Assembly: GCA_051453625.1 (NCBI GenBank)
Contig: JBOZIK010000001.1
Location: 11,978,028 to 12,000,781, forward strand
DNA: 22,754 nt
Origin: Welwitschia mirabilis
Taxonomy: Eukaryota; Gnetophyta; Gnetopsida; Welwitschiales
Direction: 5' to 3'
Under the pieces are notes generated by a model, which saw nothing but the letters and a program-made list of their open reading frames with translations, did not search any database and had not been told where the DNA came from. Every line of letters begins with the position of its first letter. Within the stretch, counting starts at the first letter, position 1. Below, piece by piece: positions 1 to 9,499 of the stretch. Both the position numbers and the translations under genes were made by a program.

Positions 1-65
<65 letters not shown>
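1..65. repeat. Compound (GT)n(GA)n microsatellite
   Basis: Twenty-five GT dinucleotides (1-50) run directly into GA dinucleotides (51-65). The related repeat at 7420 is preceded by a short GA-rich stretch in the same place, so the GA part seems to belong to the edge of repeat D and the GT part looks like later slippage growth. The array touches the window edge, so its full length is unknown. The frame open across 1-315 is an accident of this array. Confidence 0.95.
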
Positions 66-345
66 TAAAAACTTTTATTTCATCACAGAGATAATAACAA
101 TCCCTACATCTTTACTTTCAAATAAAAGAGTCTCAACTAGGAAGTACGTTTATTCCATAAATAGTAAAGCACAAATCAACAACTTAAAAAAAATGAAAAT
201 AGCTAAACTTGATGTTATCATTGGAAAAACCATTCCTTATTCTTCCTCCTATGCCTCCTTTAGCTTAAAGTCTTTATGGATGGAAGCAAACATAGGTTCT
301 GTAAGGAATCAATAAGAACCCTAATCTTAATGACACAAAATGACA
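60..345. repeat. Repeat D, copy 1
   Basis: This stretch matches 7420-7735 in the same orientation, with shared blocks such as GTAAAAACTTTTATTTCATC, AAATAAAAGAGTCTCAACTA and AATAGCTAAACTTGATGTTA, broken by small indels. Read on the minus strand, both copies keep a partly open frame with a similar stretch (RLGFLL in copy 1, RLGSLL in copy 2), so D may once have been coding on that strand. It abuts the outer end of the left 5-kb element. No family was recognised. Confidence 0.75.
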
Positions 346-610
346 AGTGTATAATTTATCTAAAAGTACTTCCAAAATAGTAAACTAATTCAATGAAATT
401 CTCAAAAACAAATTGTAATATCAATAAACTACTAGAAAAATCATGCAGATTAAGCTACCATAATAATGCATAGATGTAAATCATTAAAATTTTTTATAAT
501 GAGACTTCTTCTTTTCTTGCTTTTGACTTATGATAAATACCTAAAATCAGGACATTGACTTTGTTAAGAATGGATATTCTTAGCAAAAAATGTAGTCTAA
601 TAGAAACCTA

Positions 611-618
611 CTTATATA
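611..618 (-). promoter_or_regulatory. TATA-like box in tail of left element
   Basis: On the minus strand the sequence reads TATATAAGTAGG, identical to the right copy at 13260-13271, while the surrounding bases differ at many positions. Its place near the 3' end of the element resembles a retroelement or pararetrovirus genomic-RNA promoter. Function is inferred. Confidence 0.45.
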
Positions 619-1359
619 CAATAGATTATAGAATGTGGAAAAATTGAGAGAACCAGAACAAAAGAAACATAGCTAGATCATATGCATCCATTATTTCTAA
701 TTAACACACTATCTTAATATAAATTATAGCTAACATTAATATTAAGAGTAGGAAAGAAATAGCATGTAACGTTTTCAAATCACACACTTTAGTAACATAA
801 CATTCTTTTCAGAATAACATATCTTGTATTACTTAGCCAAAGTATAAAGATTTACTACCCTTGTGTTTCCACATAAGAACTAGAGCTTTTAGGAAATAAC
901 TTTACAGCTTTTTCTCTTATGATCTCTTTGCTTGAATGCGATTTCTTACTTTTTGCAAGTCTTAAAAAAGATCCCTATGTCTTATGCTATGCGCCTATTT
1001 ATAAGTGTAGTAGAATAAAGTTTATTGCTTTGTTCTTTCACCACCTATCTAGTTGTTGTAACTGCCTTCTTTAAATAACCTATATTATAAAGTTAGCTTA
1101 TAATAACTCAATAAATATTATAATAATATCATAATATTAGCTAACCATTCATCATTTCCTTTATTAAAAACATATCTTAAGATACATTATTTTGAGTTAT
1201 TAATTTTTTTCACACTTAGACTATTGATAGACCTCTAACAATACAATTTGTATTATTTTTGTAGATGTTTAGTCTTCTTCTTTTCTACTATGTTGGCTCT
1301 TAAATCAACATGTGACTTTCTTAATTCCTTCAAGTACTTTGCTACTTTAGTTTGTTCTT

Positions 1360-3640
1360 TTAATAGGGTTGAATCATCCAAATTTATGCTCTCTTAATCT
1401 AAATGATCTACCTTAGACTACTTCCCTTTTGATTATTTATCTTTCATAGTAGTTGGAGTACCTTTAGATTTGATAGGTTGAGTGAAAGGGGTTTTTTCTG
1501 ATTCTTTAATTCCATAAGATCTTTCGTATAGAATAGTCCTTCTCTCTTCTCCTTCTTTTATCTTGAAAGAAAATGTTTATAAAGGATCCCTTGAGTATTC
1601 TCAGTATTATAAATTCATTTCTTTAATCTTTTAGAGAATTCAGATCTTGCTTAGTGACGGTGAAAAGGAAAATGTCCTTTTTGAATCCTTCACAAAATAG
1701 GAGGAGCTTACTTGATGCTTTCTGACTCTATCCCATTATTGCTTTATCTTTTGTGGTATTTACTTTTTTTAGCACTTGGTCAGATACTCTTATGATTCTC
1801 TTCCACCTCTTTTCTATTTTTTGTATGATATAATTTATAACTCTTTCACAATCATCAATATAATTATATATGTTCTCGGGGTAGAAGTGCATGTTTTATA
1901 GTTCTCTTAGTTCCTCATCTCCAAAACCTATTCTCTTCTCTAATCTATCCTCTAAAAGTCTATTTTGATAAAGTAACCTACTATTTTTATATTTCAGCCA
2001 TTCTATTAGATTTGATTGGCTGGAGAAAACTAATAGTTCTTTCAAAACATCTAAAATTTGCTATGAGAATGTCTAGAATCTACTAGAGAACTTTGATATA
2101 TAATAATTTATCTGACTCTTCTTAGAATTAAGGATAATTTATTCTTTAAAACTATTACTAAATTTTGCTCTAATAAAGGATAATTTACAAGTGTAGAAGA
2201 AGAAGAGGATTTTAGCTTTTTTATAAGAAGAGTGATTTCTTTCTCTTGGATCTTAATCTTCTCCTGCTTAATTTGTATTTGCTTTAAAGCTTTAATCCAC
2301 TTTTGTTCAAGTATATTATTTCATTCTTGAATTTTCATGTACTTTTCATGCATTCCCTTTAATCCATATAAATATTTTTCTTATTATTCCTTCTTTAGAG
2401 GAAGATGAACATCATTATACATAAAAGTAATGAACTTCTGCTACAACTCAATATAATTGAAAGCATAATTCTTATTATGGATCATACTCTTCAGAAGTTT
2501 TAAAATAAAGTCTTTTTTATTAATTGTAGGAAGTTGAAATTTTTATTTTTCATTTCTATTCTCTTGTTCTAATTCCTCAATTCAAGATTGAGTACTAGTT
2601 AGAGAGGATCTGTTTGATTTCTGAAATTTAAAATAAGAGACTACTCTCTCTTCTAACTATTGCTTTTTCTCCTTTGACTTATTTCATCCTTTCTACCAAA
2701 AAGAAATTTTGTCTTTATAAAATTCATTCTCTATTTTTATAAATATAATTTTCTCTTTTAAATTTTTGTCCCCTTTCTACAATTGATTCTTTTCTAATAG
2801 GAAGGTAGTCAATGAATTTATGGTAGCACATAAAGAATCCATTTTATCCCATTCTAGTAACTTTGTGAAAGACTCTGATTCTTTCTGTAGCCTTAATTAC
2901 TAAGGAGTAAATGTATCTATTTGTTTCTTGGAAAGATTTTAGGGCTATTTTTGGATTTTTATCACTAGCTATCTTGATTAAGGTACCTCTTTAATGCCCT
3001 AAATAAGTAATAGTTTTAGAATAGAAACCCTAAATAAGAAAGCAACTAAGAGTTTCATACTATTTATTTTCCTTAAGAAGAATTATGAAATGTTTCTTAA
3101 AAAAAATTTCTGATTAATAATGAAAATACTAGTCCTACCTTCATAATTTTCATGGTATTTCTAATTTGTAATTTTGATTTACATAAGTATTAAAATATAC
3201 TAAACCCTTTGTCAACATTCTTAATAGATGGATCTCTGATGGCATTAGTCAAATACACATCAGGTGTGCTCATACATTTTTGTTTATTAATAACTAGGGC
3301 AAGATTAGATAATACTATTTTCAAAATAATAAATGCCTTAGGATCTTCTGCCTTAACTATATCCATCCATACATCCTTATTGGTAATGTGCTAGAAATGT
3401 TTTAAACATAGGGTAGTGTTCTTGTTCTTTCATATTTGTAAGAGTATTCTTCTATAGGATACTACTATTAGTACAATTATTAATTCATCTAAATAAATGT
3501 GTACTAGCATATTATTTATGAATGAATATAACATTGGGGTTCTTCATAGAATGTCAAATTCTGGTGGAAAGAATAGACTTCTTTGTTACTATATTTTTTT
3601 AATAAAGTTAACCAATTCCAACGGCTGAGTTCAATTACAT
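1360..3640 (-). pseudogene. Decayed long ORF of unknown family (left copy)
   Basis: Reading the minus strand downward from about 3640 gives a chain of open segments broken by stops and frameshifts. It parallels the plus-strand frame at 10155-12493. The stretch facing 3209-3394 encodes residues like those of 10378-10560 in the right copy. Near 2360-2480 the minus strand reads segments such as YNDVHLPLKKE and MHEKYMKIQE, then a Lys/Glu-rich, probably coiled-coil region. Near 1850 it reads YNYIDDCERVI. The end near 1360-1400 corresponds to the FGLFDPFKI stretch of the right copy. I see no RT, protease, integrase, RNase H or zinc-knuckle motif. Layout suggests a structural (gag- or coat-like) protein, but that is inference. 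The chance open frame on the other strand at 3209-3394 is its shadow. Confidence 0.5.
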
Positions 3641-3748
3641 GTTGCTTTAGTCTAGTGAAACTAGGATCTTTAAGAAGTTTTCCAAAATTTGAACTTAGTA
3701 TAATTTTATCTTCTACAAAAGAAATTTATGGTTTTTAGCTTTAGAGTT

Positions 3749-4415
3749 CAACTTCTTTCATGTATGAATTACTCATATAAGAAGTATTTTTAAATTTCNN
3801 NNNNNNNNNNNNNNNNNNNNNNNNNNNNNNNNNNNNNNNNNNNNNNNNNNNNNNNNNNNNNNNNNNNNNNNNNNNNNNNNNNNNNNNNNNNNNNNNNNNN
3901 NNNNNNNNNNNNNNNNNNNNNNNNNNNNNNNNNNNNNNNNNNNNNNNNNNNNNNNNNNNNNNNNNNNNNNNNNNNNNNNNNNNNNNNNNNNNNNNNNNNN
4001 NNNNNNNNNNNNNNNNNNNNNNNNNNNNNNNNNNNNNNNNNNNNNNNNNNNNNNNNNNNNNNNNNNNNNNNNNNNNNNNNNNNNNNNNNNNNNNNNNNNN
4101 NNNNNNNNNNNNNNNNNNNNNNNNNNNNNNNNNNNNNNNNNNNNNNNNNNNNNNNNNNNNNNNNNNNNNNNNNNNNNNNNNNNNNNNNNNNNNNNNNNNN
4201 NNNNNNNNNNNNNNNNNNNNNNNNNNNNNNNNNNNNNNNNNNNNNNNNNNNNNNNNNNNNNNNNNNNNNNNNNNNNNNNNNNNNNNNNNNNNNNNNNNNN
4301 NNNNNNNNNNNNNNNNNNNNNNNNNNNNNNNNNNNNNNNNNNNNNNNNNNNNNNNNNNNNNNNNNCAACTTCTTTCATGTATGAATTACTCATATTAGAA
4401 GTATTTTTAAATTTC
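3749..4415. other. N gap flanked by 50-bp duplicate, likely artefact
   Basis: The N run is 3799-4365 (567 bases). The 50 bases before it (3749-3798) and the 50 after it (4366-4415) are the same sequence apart from one base (ATATAAG against ATATTAG). The sister copy has this stretch only once, near 9950-10000, with no extra sequence between its neighbours. The simplest reading is that two overlapping contig ends were not merged. The open frames through the Ns are meaningless. Confidence 0.85.
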
Positions 4416-4449
4416 AAGTGTCCACCTAGTATTTTTTAAAGAAACAAGA

Positions 4450-5860
4450 TGCTAAATATATAGATAAACATTAGAGAATAATTTATTTGTTTTAAAATGA
4501 ATTTTACTTATGAAAGGAACAATAGAAGAAGTTTTCATAATGCTCTTACAAGAACTAAAAAACAACAAAACAAATTGTGCACTAGAAATAAACTAATAAT
4601 TAAAAAATACCTATTGTCATGTTCTTATTTATAGCATTTTATAGCTTCTGGTCACATATTAAAGTTTGTTCTACTAAAATATTTGATAAAAAAGTGCTCA
4701 AAGTCATTGAAGGGGGGTGCTAATAAAATTTTCTATAAAGTCCATTTTTGTCTCTTATTGTGTCATGACTTGAAGGGGGGTGGCTTGAAGGGACGTCTTT
4801 GACTATTTGAAGGAGTCCTTCAATGCACAATTACATTCTTGAAGGATATCTTTAGGCAACAAAGGTTGCTCAAAGGGGTTCTTCAAGTAGTGATTATTAA
4901 CAATTTGAATGGGTCCTTCAAACTAATGAAACCTAAAAGGTAGAATAGAAGTTATATAATATCATGTAACTAGTTCTCCTAAACATACATTTCATTTTAT
5001 AATATCTACATTTTATGCACATTTTATGGAAAACACTAAATATAAAATCCATCATATCTGGATTTCTTCTGAAAATCTAACTTGATTTCTACTATTGCTA
5101 TTTTTCTTTAACCTTACTCATACATATTTTTCTCTGGATTTGAATGGTAATTGCTTCTTTGAATGGGATCTTTTAGTAATAACAATTAATGAAAGGGGTC
5201 CTTTAAATTCAAATTGCCTCTTCAAAAGAACTTCTTAATAAGGATTGTAATTGAAGAAGGTTTTTGAATAGCTAAAGGATAGCTAAAAGCATCTTTTAAT
5301 GAGCCATTAACAAGATTCCTTTAAAGAATTTGATATGACCATTAATGCATTTCCCATCTCTTATGTATGAATGTCAAGTTGAAAGGGGATATTTCTTTTA
5401 AAGAGGTCTTTGATTAGATATCTAACATATATCAAATTCATTATACAAAAAGAAGCTTCAAAGGTATTGAAGGGGTCTTAGAAGGGTGATAAAATAGGAA
5501 GAAAGTAGAGTTACTTTATTTATGAATTAATTCCTAATAAGCTTAAGGCAAAGCTTGAAGAAGGTCTTCAAAAGTTGCTTAAAGGAGGTCTTCAAGATCA
5601 TTCCAAAATCTAGTAAGAAAAAGTAAAGAAGCTAAAATCCAAAAGGTTTTTAAAGACATCATTGAAGGGATTTAGCCATCTATCAAAGGGGTCATTTAAC
5701 AAATAATGCATACTTTTTCAACACGTCACTCAAAAATTCAAATCTCTTACTTCTGCAAAGGTTAGAAGGGGATCTTCGAGTAATAAAGATTACTCAAAGG
5801 GAGTTATTCAAATCTATAAAGATACCTAAAATATTTTGCAAATGTATGGTATTTATAGTT
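4450..5860 (-). other. Hairpin-rich leader of left element, non-coding
   Basis: No sustained frame is visible. On the plus strand the region is full of short related phrases such as GAAGGGGTC, CTTCAAG and GGTCCTTCAA, often in complementary pairs. The clearest hairpin is 5774-5799, where CTTCGAGTAAT and ATTACTCAAAG flank an AAAG loop. The homologous part of the right copy (8464-10100) has the same style. By position it is the 5' leader of the element. Confidence 0.55.
5774..5799. repeat. GAGTAAT-AAAG-ATTACTC hairpin (left leader)
   Basis: An inverted repeat with 11-nt arms, nearly perfect, around a 4-nt loop. It is the counterpart of 8531-8556 in the right copy and keeps the pairing, although that copy has a base change in one arm. 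Confidence 0.6.
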
Positions 5861-6029
5861 TAATTGGAGGAATTTTCTTGATAACATTGATTTTTAATTC
5901 ATCAATTTCAATCCCTCTGACTAATATCCTCTGGCTTAGAACAATCCTTTCAGATACCATAAGGTGGCTTTTCTACCAATTCAATTTCAAATTATTTTTC
6001 TTACATCAAGTTAATACTGCCTCTAAAGT
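5860..6029 (-). pseudogene. Ty3/gypsy (Athila-like) reverse transcriptase fragment
   Basis: On the minus strand from 6029 the frame reads LEAVLT-stop-CKKNNLKLNW-stop-KSHLMV, then SERIVLSQRILVRGIEIDEL and KINVIKKIPP. This matches the RT segment just after the catalytic FxDD box in plant Ty3/gypsy elements, whose usual form has NLVLNWEKCHFMV, GHxIS, GIEVD and a KLPPP ending. Two stops replace Arg and Glu of the family pattern, and the His of GH is Gln. The reading ends where the left 5-kb element begins, at about 5860, as if that element inserted into this RT. At the other end it meets a plus-strand RT motif head-to-head. The rest of pol is missing on this strand. Confidence 0.75.
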
Positions 6030-6064
6030 TTTACCTTTTGGATTGTGTAATGCACTAGCCAAAA
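6023..6064 (+). pseudogene. Short Ty3/gypsy RT motif (LPFGLCNA)
   Basis: The plus strand at 6028-6060 reads VLPFGLCNALA, almost exactly the VLPFGLCNAPA box that precedes the catalytic Asp pair in gypsy RT. The longer open frame around it (5836-6087) is mostly a shadow of the minus-strand RT. Only about 14 codons here look like RT. The motif lies in the opposite orientation to the adjacent RT piece, which implies an inversion or a second broken copy. A chance match is possible but unlikely for so specific a motif beside other gypsy remains. Confidence 0.55.
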
Positions 6065-6108
6065 TGACAAGCCTAAAATGTATCTAAAAGTACATTCAAA
6101 ATAATAAA
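6057..6108. repeat. Short repeat shared with outer end of left element
   Basis: The sequence from CAAAATGACAAG through TCTAAAAGTAC and on to AATAAAC closely matches 339-390, where the left 5-kb element meets repeat D. A more diverged form lies at the outer end of the right element near 13490-13538 in reverse complement. It may be a terminal scrap of a third copy. Confidence 0.55.
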
Positions 6109-6229
6109 CAATTCATCAGGTGTGAAACTAGTACTATTTTTCCAAGTTATCATAAAGTCCCATAATGCTTTAGTAAGTTTATATGCCTAATCAATTCTTT
6201 TAGTGTTTACTATTTTAGTGAAAATCTAG

Positions 6230-6632
6230 TTCAACTCTTAGAAGGAAGTTGGCTAAACAATTAGATCATAATCTAGGTAAATATTAAAATGAATAAATCC
6301 AAAACATGAAAAAATTAGATAAAGATAGAAGTAAATCCCTATTAAGAAAAGAATTAATTTAAAAACAAGTAAAAGAATGGCATGACCATAATATTTATAA
6401 AACTGATGTTAAAATTAGAGATAAAGTTTTAGTTTTTGATCTTAAATTCATACCTTTTAAATAGAAGTATACTAAAAAATGGGTTGGGCTATAGCCTTTA
6501 ACGAAAATTTTGCCTAATGGAGCAATGGAAGTACTTAATGAAGAAACTAAGAACATGTATCAAGTCAATAGTTAGAGGATCAAGACTTATACAAAAAGAA
6601 TTTCACTCTTAGAAGAGATGGAACAAACTTAA
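6230..6632 (+). pseudogene. Ty3/gypsy integrase C-terminus and end of pol
   Basis: From about 6260 the plus strand reads LDHNLGK, then KQVKEWHDHNIYKTDVKIRD, KVLVFDLKF, KKWVGL, PNGAMEVLNEETKNMYQVNS and, after a stop, RIKTY, ending in a stop at 6630-6632. This is the tail of plant Ty3/gypsy pol (Athila/Tat-like pattern WHDK, GDKVLL, GKLKSRWxGPF, PxGAVE, FKVNGQRLKPY). It is the region after the integrase catalytic core, thought to help bind DNA or chromatin. Stops replace Gly of GK, Gly of WxGP and Gly-Gln before RLKPY. The core of integrase and all of RNase H between it and the RT scraps are absent, so a large internal deletion or nested rearrangement occurred. Confidence 0.8.
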
Positions 6633-7415
6633 AGGGTGGAAAGAATTTTACCTATATATTTTCCTTAAAACCCTATAATATTATTCTAAAAAAAAGAATA
6701 AATAAAGACCTATCAGGTTTAACTTTTATAAAGGAAAATGGATTTTATTCAAATTATCATATTTTCTTTGCTTTATAAGTAAAAGTATTTCTTATAAGAA
6801 TTAGTAAGACTTTGAGCAAGAAGATGTTACAAATAGTAAGAATGACTGAATTTAAGAAATAAAAATAATGTATCTATGCAATTATTTATTATTCAAAAAG
6901 AAGAAGAAGAAGAAGAAGAAGAAGAGGAAGAGAAAGTAATATCCTATCATAAGTACACTGGGATAAATGTTCCTGAGAGGAACCCTTAACAGTGTAATAA
7001 GGTAGTTGTGAGAAGTCCACTAAGGAATTAGTGGTCATGAGTAGTATTTACAACTATGTAGGTCCTTATTCCTATGGTAGTAATTACACTATCATGATTA
7101 CAAAATCTTTCTCAAAAAAAGGATTCTTTGGTTTAAAATTATAAAGAATACAGTTACTCTCTAGGAGTTATCTAAGGACTAGTTAGTCTTAAATATTTTC
7201 TTCAAACTAAATAAACCGTTTAATAATAAATGTTACATAAGATACCATTAATTTATTCTAATATTCAGAGCATTTGCATTAATGTATCTTTCTTTTGCTT
7301 ATCTTGGAGTAATAGATTTTTATAAAGATTAAAAAAGATGGCAACTAAGGAATTTTGATTTTTTAACATAACAGAAATGAGTACTAAAATAAAGGCAGCT
7401 AAAGCTTATTATATT
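6633..7415. other. No gene recognised; probable 3' part of gypsy relic
   Basis: This stretch follows the pol stop at 6630-6632. It is AT-rich with no sustained frame and holds a GAA microsatellite at 6896-6935. It may be the untranslated 3' region of the gypsy relic, but I could not identify a polypurine tract or LTR edge. Confidence 0.4.
6896..6935. repeat. (GAA)n purine microsatellite
   Basis: About nine GAA units followed by interrupted GAGGAAGAGAAAG. Confidence 0.9.
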
Positions 7416-7419
7416 AAGA

Positions 7420-7735
7420 AAAAAGAGAGAGAAAAAGTAAAAACTTTTATTTCATCATGCAGATAAAAATATTCTCTATATCATGATTTTTAAATAAAAG
7501 AGTCTCAACTAGGAAGTATTTATTCTATAAATAGTTAAGCATAAATTAGCAAATCAAAAATGGAAATAGCTAAACTTGATGTTATTATCAATAAAACCAC
7601 CCCTTTTACTTGTTCTTCCTCTTAGACCTCCTCTAACTTAGAGTCTATATGGGGAAAGCAAATGTAGTTTTGCAAGAAGTCAGTAAGGACCCCAGTCTTA
7701 GTGCCATGAGAATCGCAAAAGTTCTATAAATTAAA
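7420..7735. repeat. Repeat D, copy 2
   Basis: Same orientation and order of blocks as 60-345: GA-rich edge, GTAAAAACTTTTATTTCATC, AAATAAAAGAGTCTCAACTA, then AATAGCTAAACTTGATGTTA. Unlike copy 1 it is not followed by the 5-kb element. It continues into 7736-8220, which may show what copy 1 lost. Confidence 0.75.
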
Positions 7736-8463
7736 GTCATCATAGGATCCATATCTCTTAAGGTAATCTCATCAAAAGATAGGGTAAATAGGCTTAATGC
7801 TAGATTATTACCTTCAGTCTACTATACATCACTCTAACTCAATAATTTGACTTGCAAACTATGATAGGAATGCATCATACCTATTAAACTCATCAATTAG
7901 GGTAGAATTTAGCTCAGTAACACAGATTCTCCAATACTAAATACAAAAATTATAAAACATAAGACCATAACATGGTGACAACTCTCCATGGCTAAACTAA
8001 CTCCTTCCATTCTCTCAAAGGATGCCATCTAAGGTAGTAAGCACCTCAGAACCTATGTGGTAAGAAGGAAGGTTATGAGTGTGGACACTTTGAATGCAAC
8101 TTTGAGGATAAACCTCATCTACACTTATAATGTTCATTTCTATTTGAGAGGATCCTAAGCTAGAAAGGTGGAATTTAGACTTATTAACTAAAGGAGGATT
8201 ACCAAAAGGCATGAACAATTATTGTAATTAGAAGCCATTTTTAATCTAAAGTATCAAAAGAACTTGCTTTAATGTGGGAATGTGATGATTATGACCCATT
8301 ATTTAAGGCATTTTAATATACTTATACCAAAAAACAACTAGTAAAAAGAATCAATCATAATTTCAAGTATGAGTAAGACTTGAATACACTTGATTCATTA
8401 ATTTTTAAACTATTAAATAATATTTGTTAATCTAGAAAATCTTGGATTAAGTTGTGTTTTATC
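7736..8463. other. Unassigned region, weak minus-strand open frame
   Basis: On the minus strand a 67-codon open frame lies at 8015-8218, starting MFMPFGNPPLV. Further open segments follow on that strand toward repeat D (for example SLAMESCH after one stop). This could be a decayed coding region that includes D, since D copy 2 lies directly downstream on that strand. I do not recognise the protein. Positions 8221-8463 hold nothing I can identify. Confidence 0.3.
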
Positions 8464-8530
8464 TAATCAAACTATAAATGCCATACATTTACAAACTATT
8501 TTAGCCAGCTTCATAGATTTATAAAATCCT

Positions 8531-8556
8531 CTTTAAGTAATCTTTATTACTCAAAG
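8531..8556. repeat. Leader hairpin 1
   Basis: CTTTAAGTAAT and ATTACTCAAAG flank a CTTT loop; ten of eleven arm positions can pair. It is homologous to 5774-5799 of the left copy. Confidence 0.6.
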
Positions 8557-8743
8557 GCCCCTTTTGAATCTTTGTAAAAGTAATAGATCTAAATTTTTAA
8601 GTGATATGTTCAAAAAGTATGCATCATCTATCAAACAACCCCTTTGACACATGATTAAACCCTTTAATGACATCTTTAAAAACTTTTGGATCTTGGCTTC
8701 CTTACTTTTCCTTATTAGCCCTTGGCATGAGTTTGAAGACCTT

Positions 8744-8768
8744 CTTCGAGTAACCTTATTACTCAAAG
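8744..8768. repeat. Leader hairpin 2
   Basis: CTTCGAGTAA and TTACTCAAAG form the arms of the same motif about 210 bases after hairpin 1, with a slightly different loop. Confidence 0.55.
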
Positions 8769-9143
8769 AAACACTTCAAGATATTCCTTAAGCATATTAG
8801 GAATTAATTTGTGAATAAAGTAACTCCATATTCCTCCTATTTTATCACCCTACTAGGATCCCTTCGAGATATTTGAAGTTCCCTTTTGTATGATAGTCTG
8901 ATGTGATATATGTAAGGCATCTAATCAAAGACTTATTTATAAAAAGATATTCTCCTTGGATCTTAAAATTTATAAATAAGAGTTAAAAAATACATTAATG
9001 ATCATATTATATTCTTTAGAGGAATCTTGTCAAGGGATCCTCAAAATACCCTTTTGACTAATCAATGATTAGTTAAAACCCCCTTAGAGATTAGTATTTA
9101 TTGGGAAGTTCATTTAAAGAAGTAATTCAAAATTGAAAAACCA

Positions 9144-9169
9144 CTTTAAGTAATCTTTATTTCTTAAAG
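9144..9169. repeat. Leader hairpin 3, decayed
   Basis: CTTTAAGTAAT pairs imperfectly with ATTTCTTAAAG around a CTTT loop. It is followed by GAGCCCCTTCAA, like the AAGGCCCCTTTTGAA after hairpin 1. Confidence 0.45.
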
Positions 9170-9483
9170 AGCCCCTTCAAGGAAGCAATTGCCATTCAAA
9201 TCTGAAGAAAAATATGTATGGACAATGAAGAGATGGACTAAAAGGAAAGAGTAATAGTAGTAATCAGTTTAGAATTCTAAAATAAATCCACCTATGATAG
9301 ATTTATTACTTATTTCTTCTTACAATATGTGTAGGAAATGTAGATATTATAAAATCAAATGTATTATAATCACATTTATATGATCAATCATTTTAAGCAA
9401 AAATTTTGGAGAACAGTAACATGATCTTATACATCTTCTATTCTACCTTTTAGTTTTGTCAGTTTGAAGATTTTCCTTGAATC

Positions 9484-9499
9484 AGTAGTAAAGACTACT
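9484..9499. repeat. Leader hairpin 4, short
   Basis: AGTAGT-AAAG-ACTACT, perfect 6-nt arms with the AAAG loop also seen at 5774-5799. TTAAAGGATCC follows. Confidence 0.45.

Larger units (their letters stand above)
340..5866 (-). mobile_element. Unclassified 5-kb element, left (inverted) copy
   Basis: The reverse complement of this region aligns along its whole length with 8464-13538. Examples are AATCATTAAAATTTTTTATA at 480 against its complement near 13400, and the block 3209-3394 against 10350-10544. Across one compared stretch of about 180 nt I estimate 80-85% identity by eye. Without the 567 N it is about 5.0 kb, like its partner. In its own orientation it has a hairpin-rich leader (about 5860 down to 4450), a decayed long frame (about 3640 down to 1360) and a tail with a TATA-like box at 611-618. 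Its inner end interrupts a gypsy RT relic and its outer end abuts repeat D. The different flanks suggest an insertion independent of the right copy. The family is not recognised. Confidence 0.8.

Noticed and set aside
1-315. 104-codon open frame from the window start
   Set aside because: It begins in the GT microsatellite (a Cys-Val run) and runs into repeat D, whose second copy does not keep this frame.
3773-4417. Two long minus-strand frames over the first gap
   Set aside because: They consist almost wholly of unknown bases and are open only because N cannot make a stop.
5836-6087. 83-residue plus-strand protein
   Set aside because: Only the LPFGLCNA part resembles anything. The rest is the complement of a minus-strand gypsy RT segment that matches its family much better.
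8531-9169. CRISPR-like array from repeated palindromes
   Set aside because: Units are few, unevenly spaced and imperfect, and the context is a plant retroelement.
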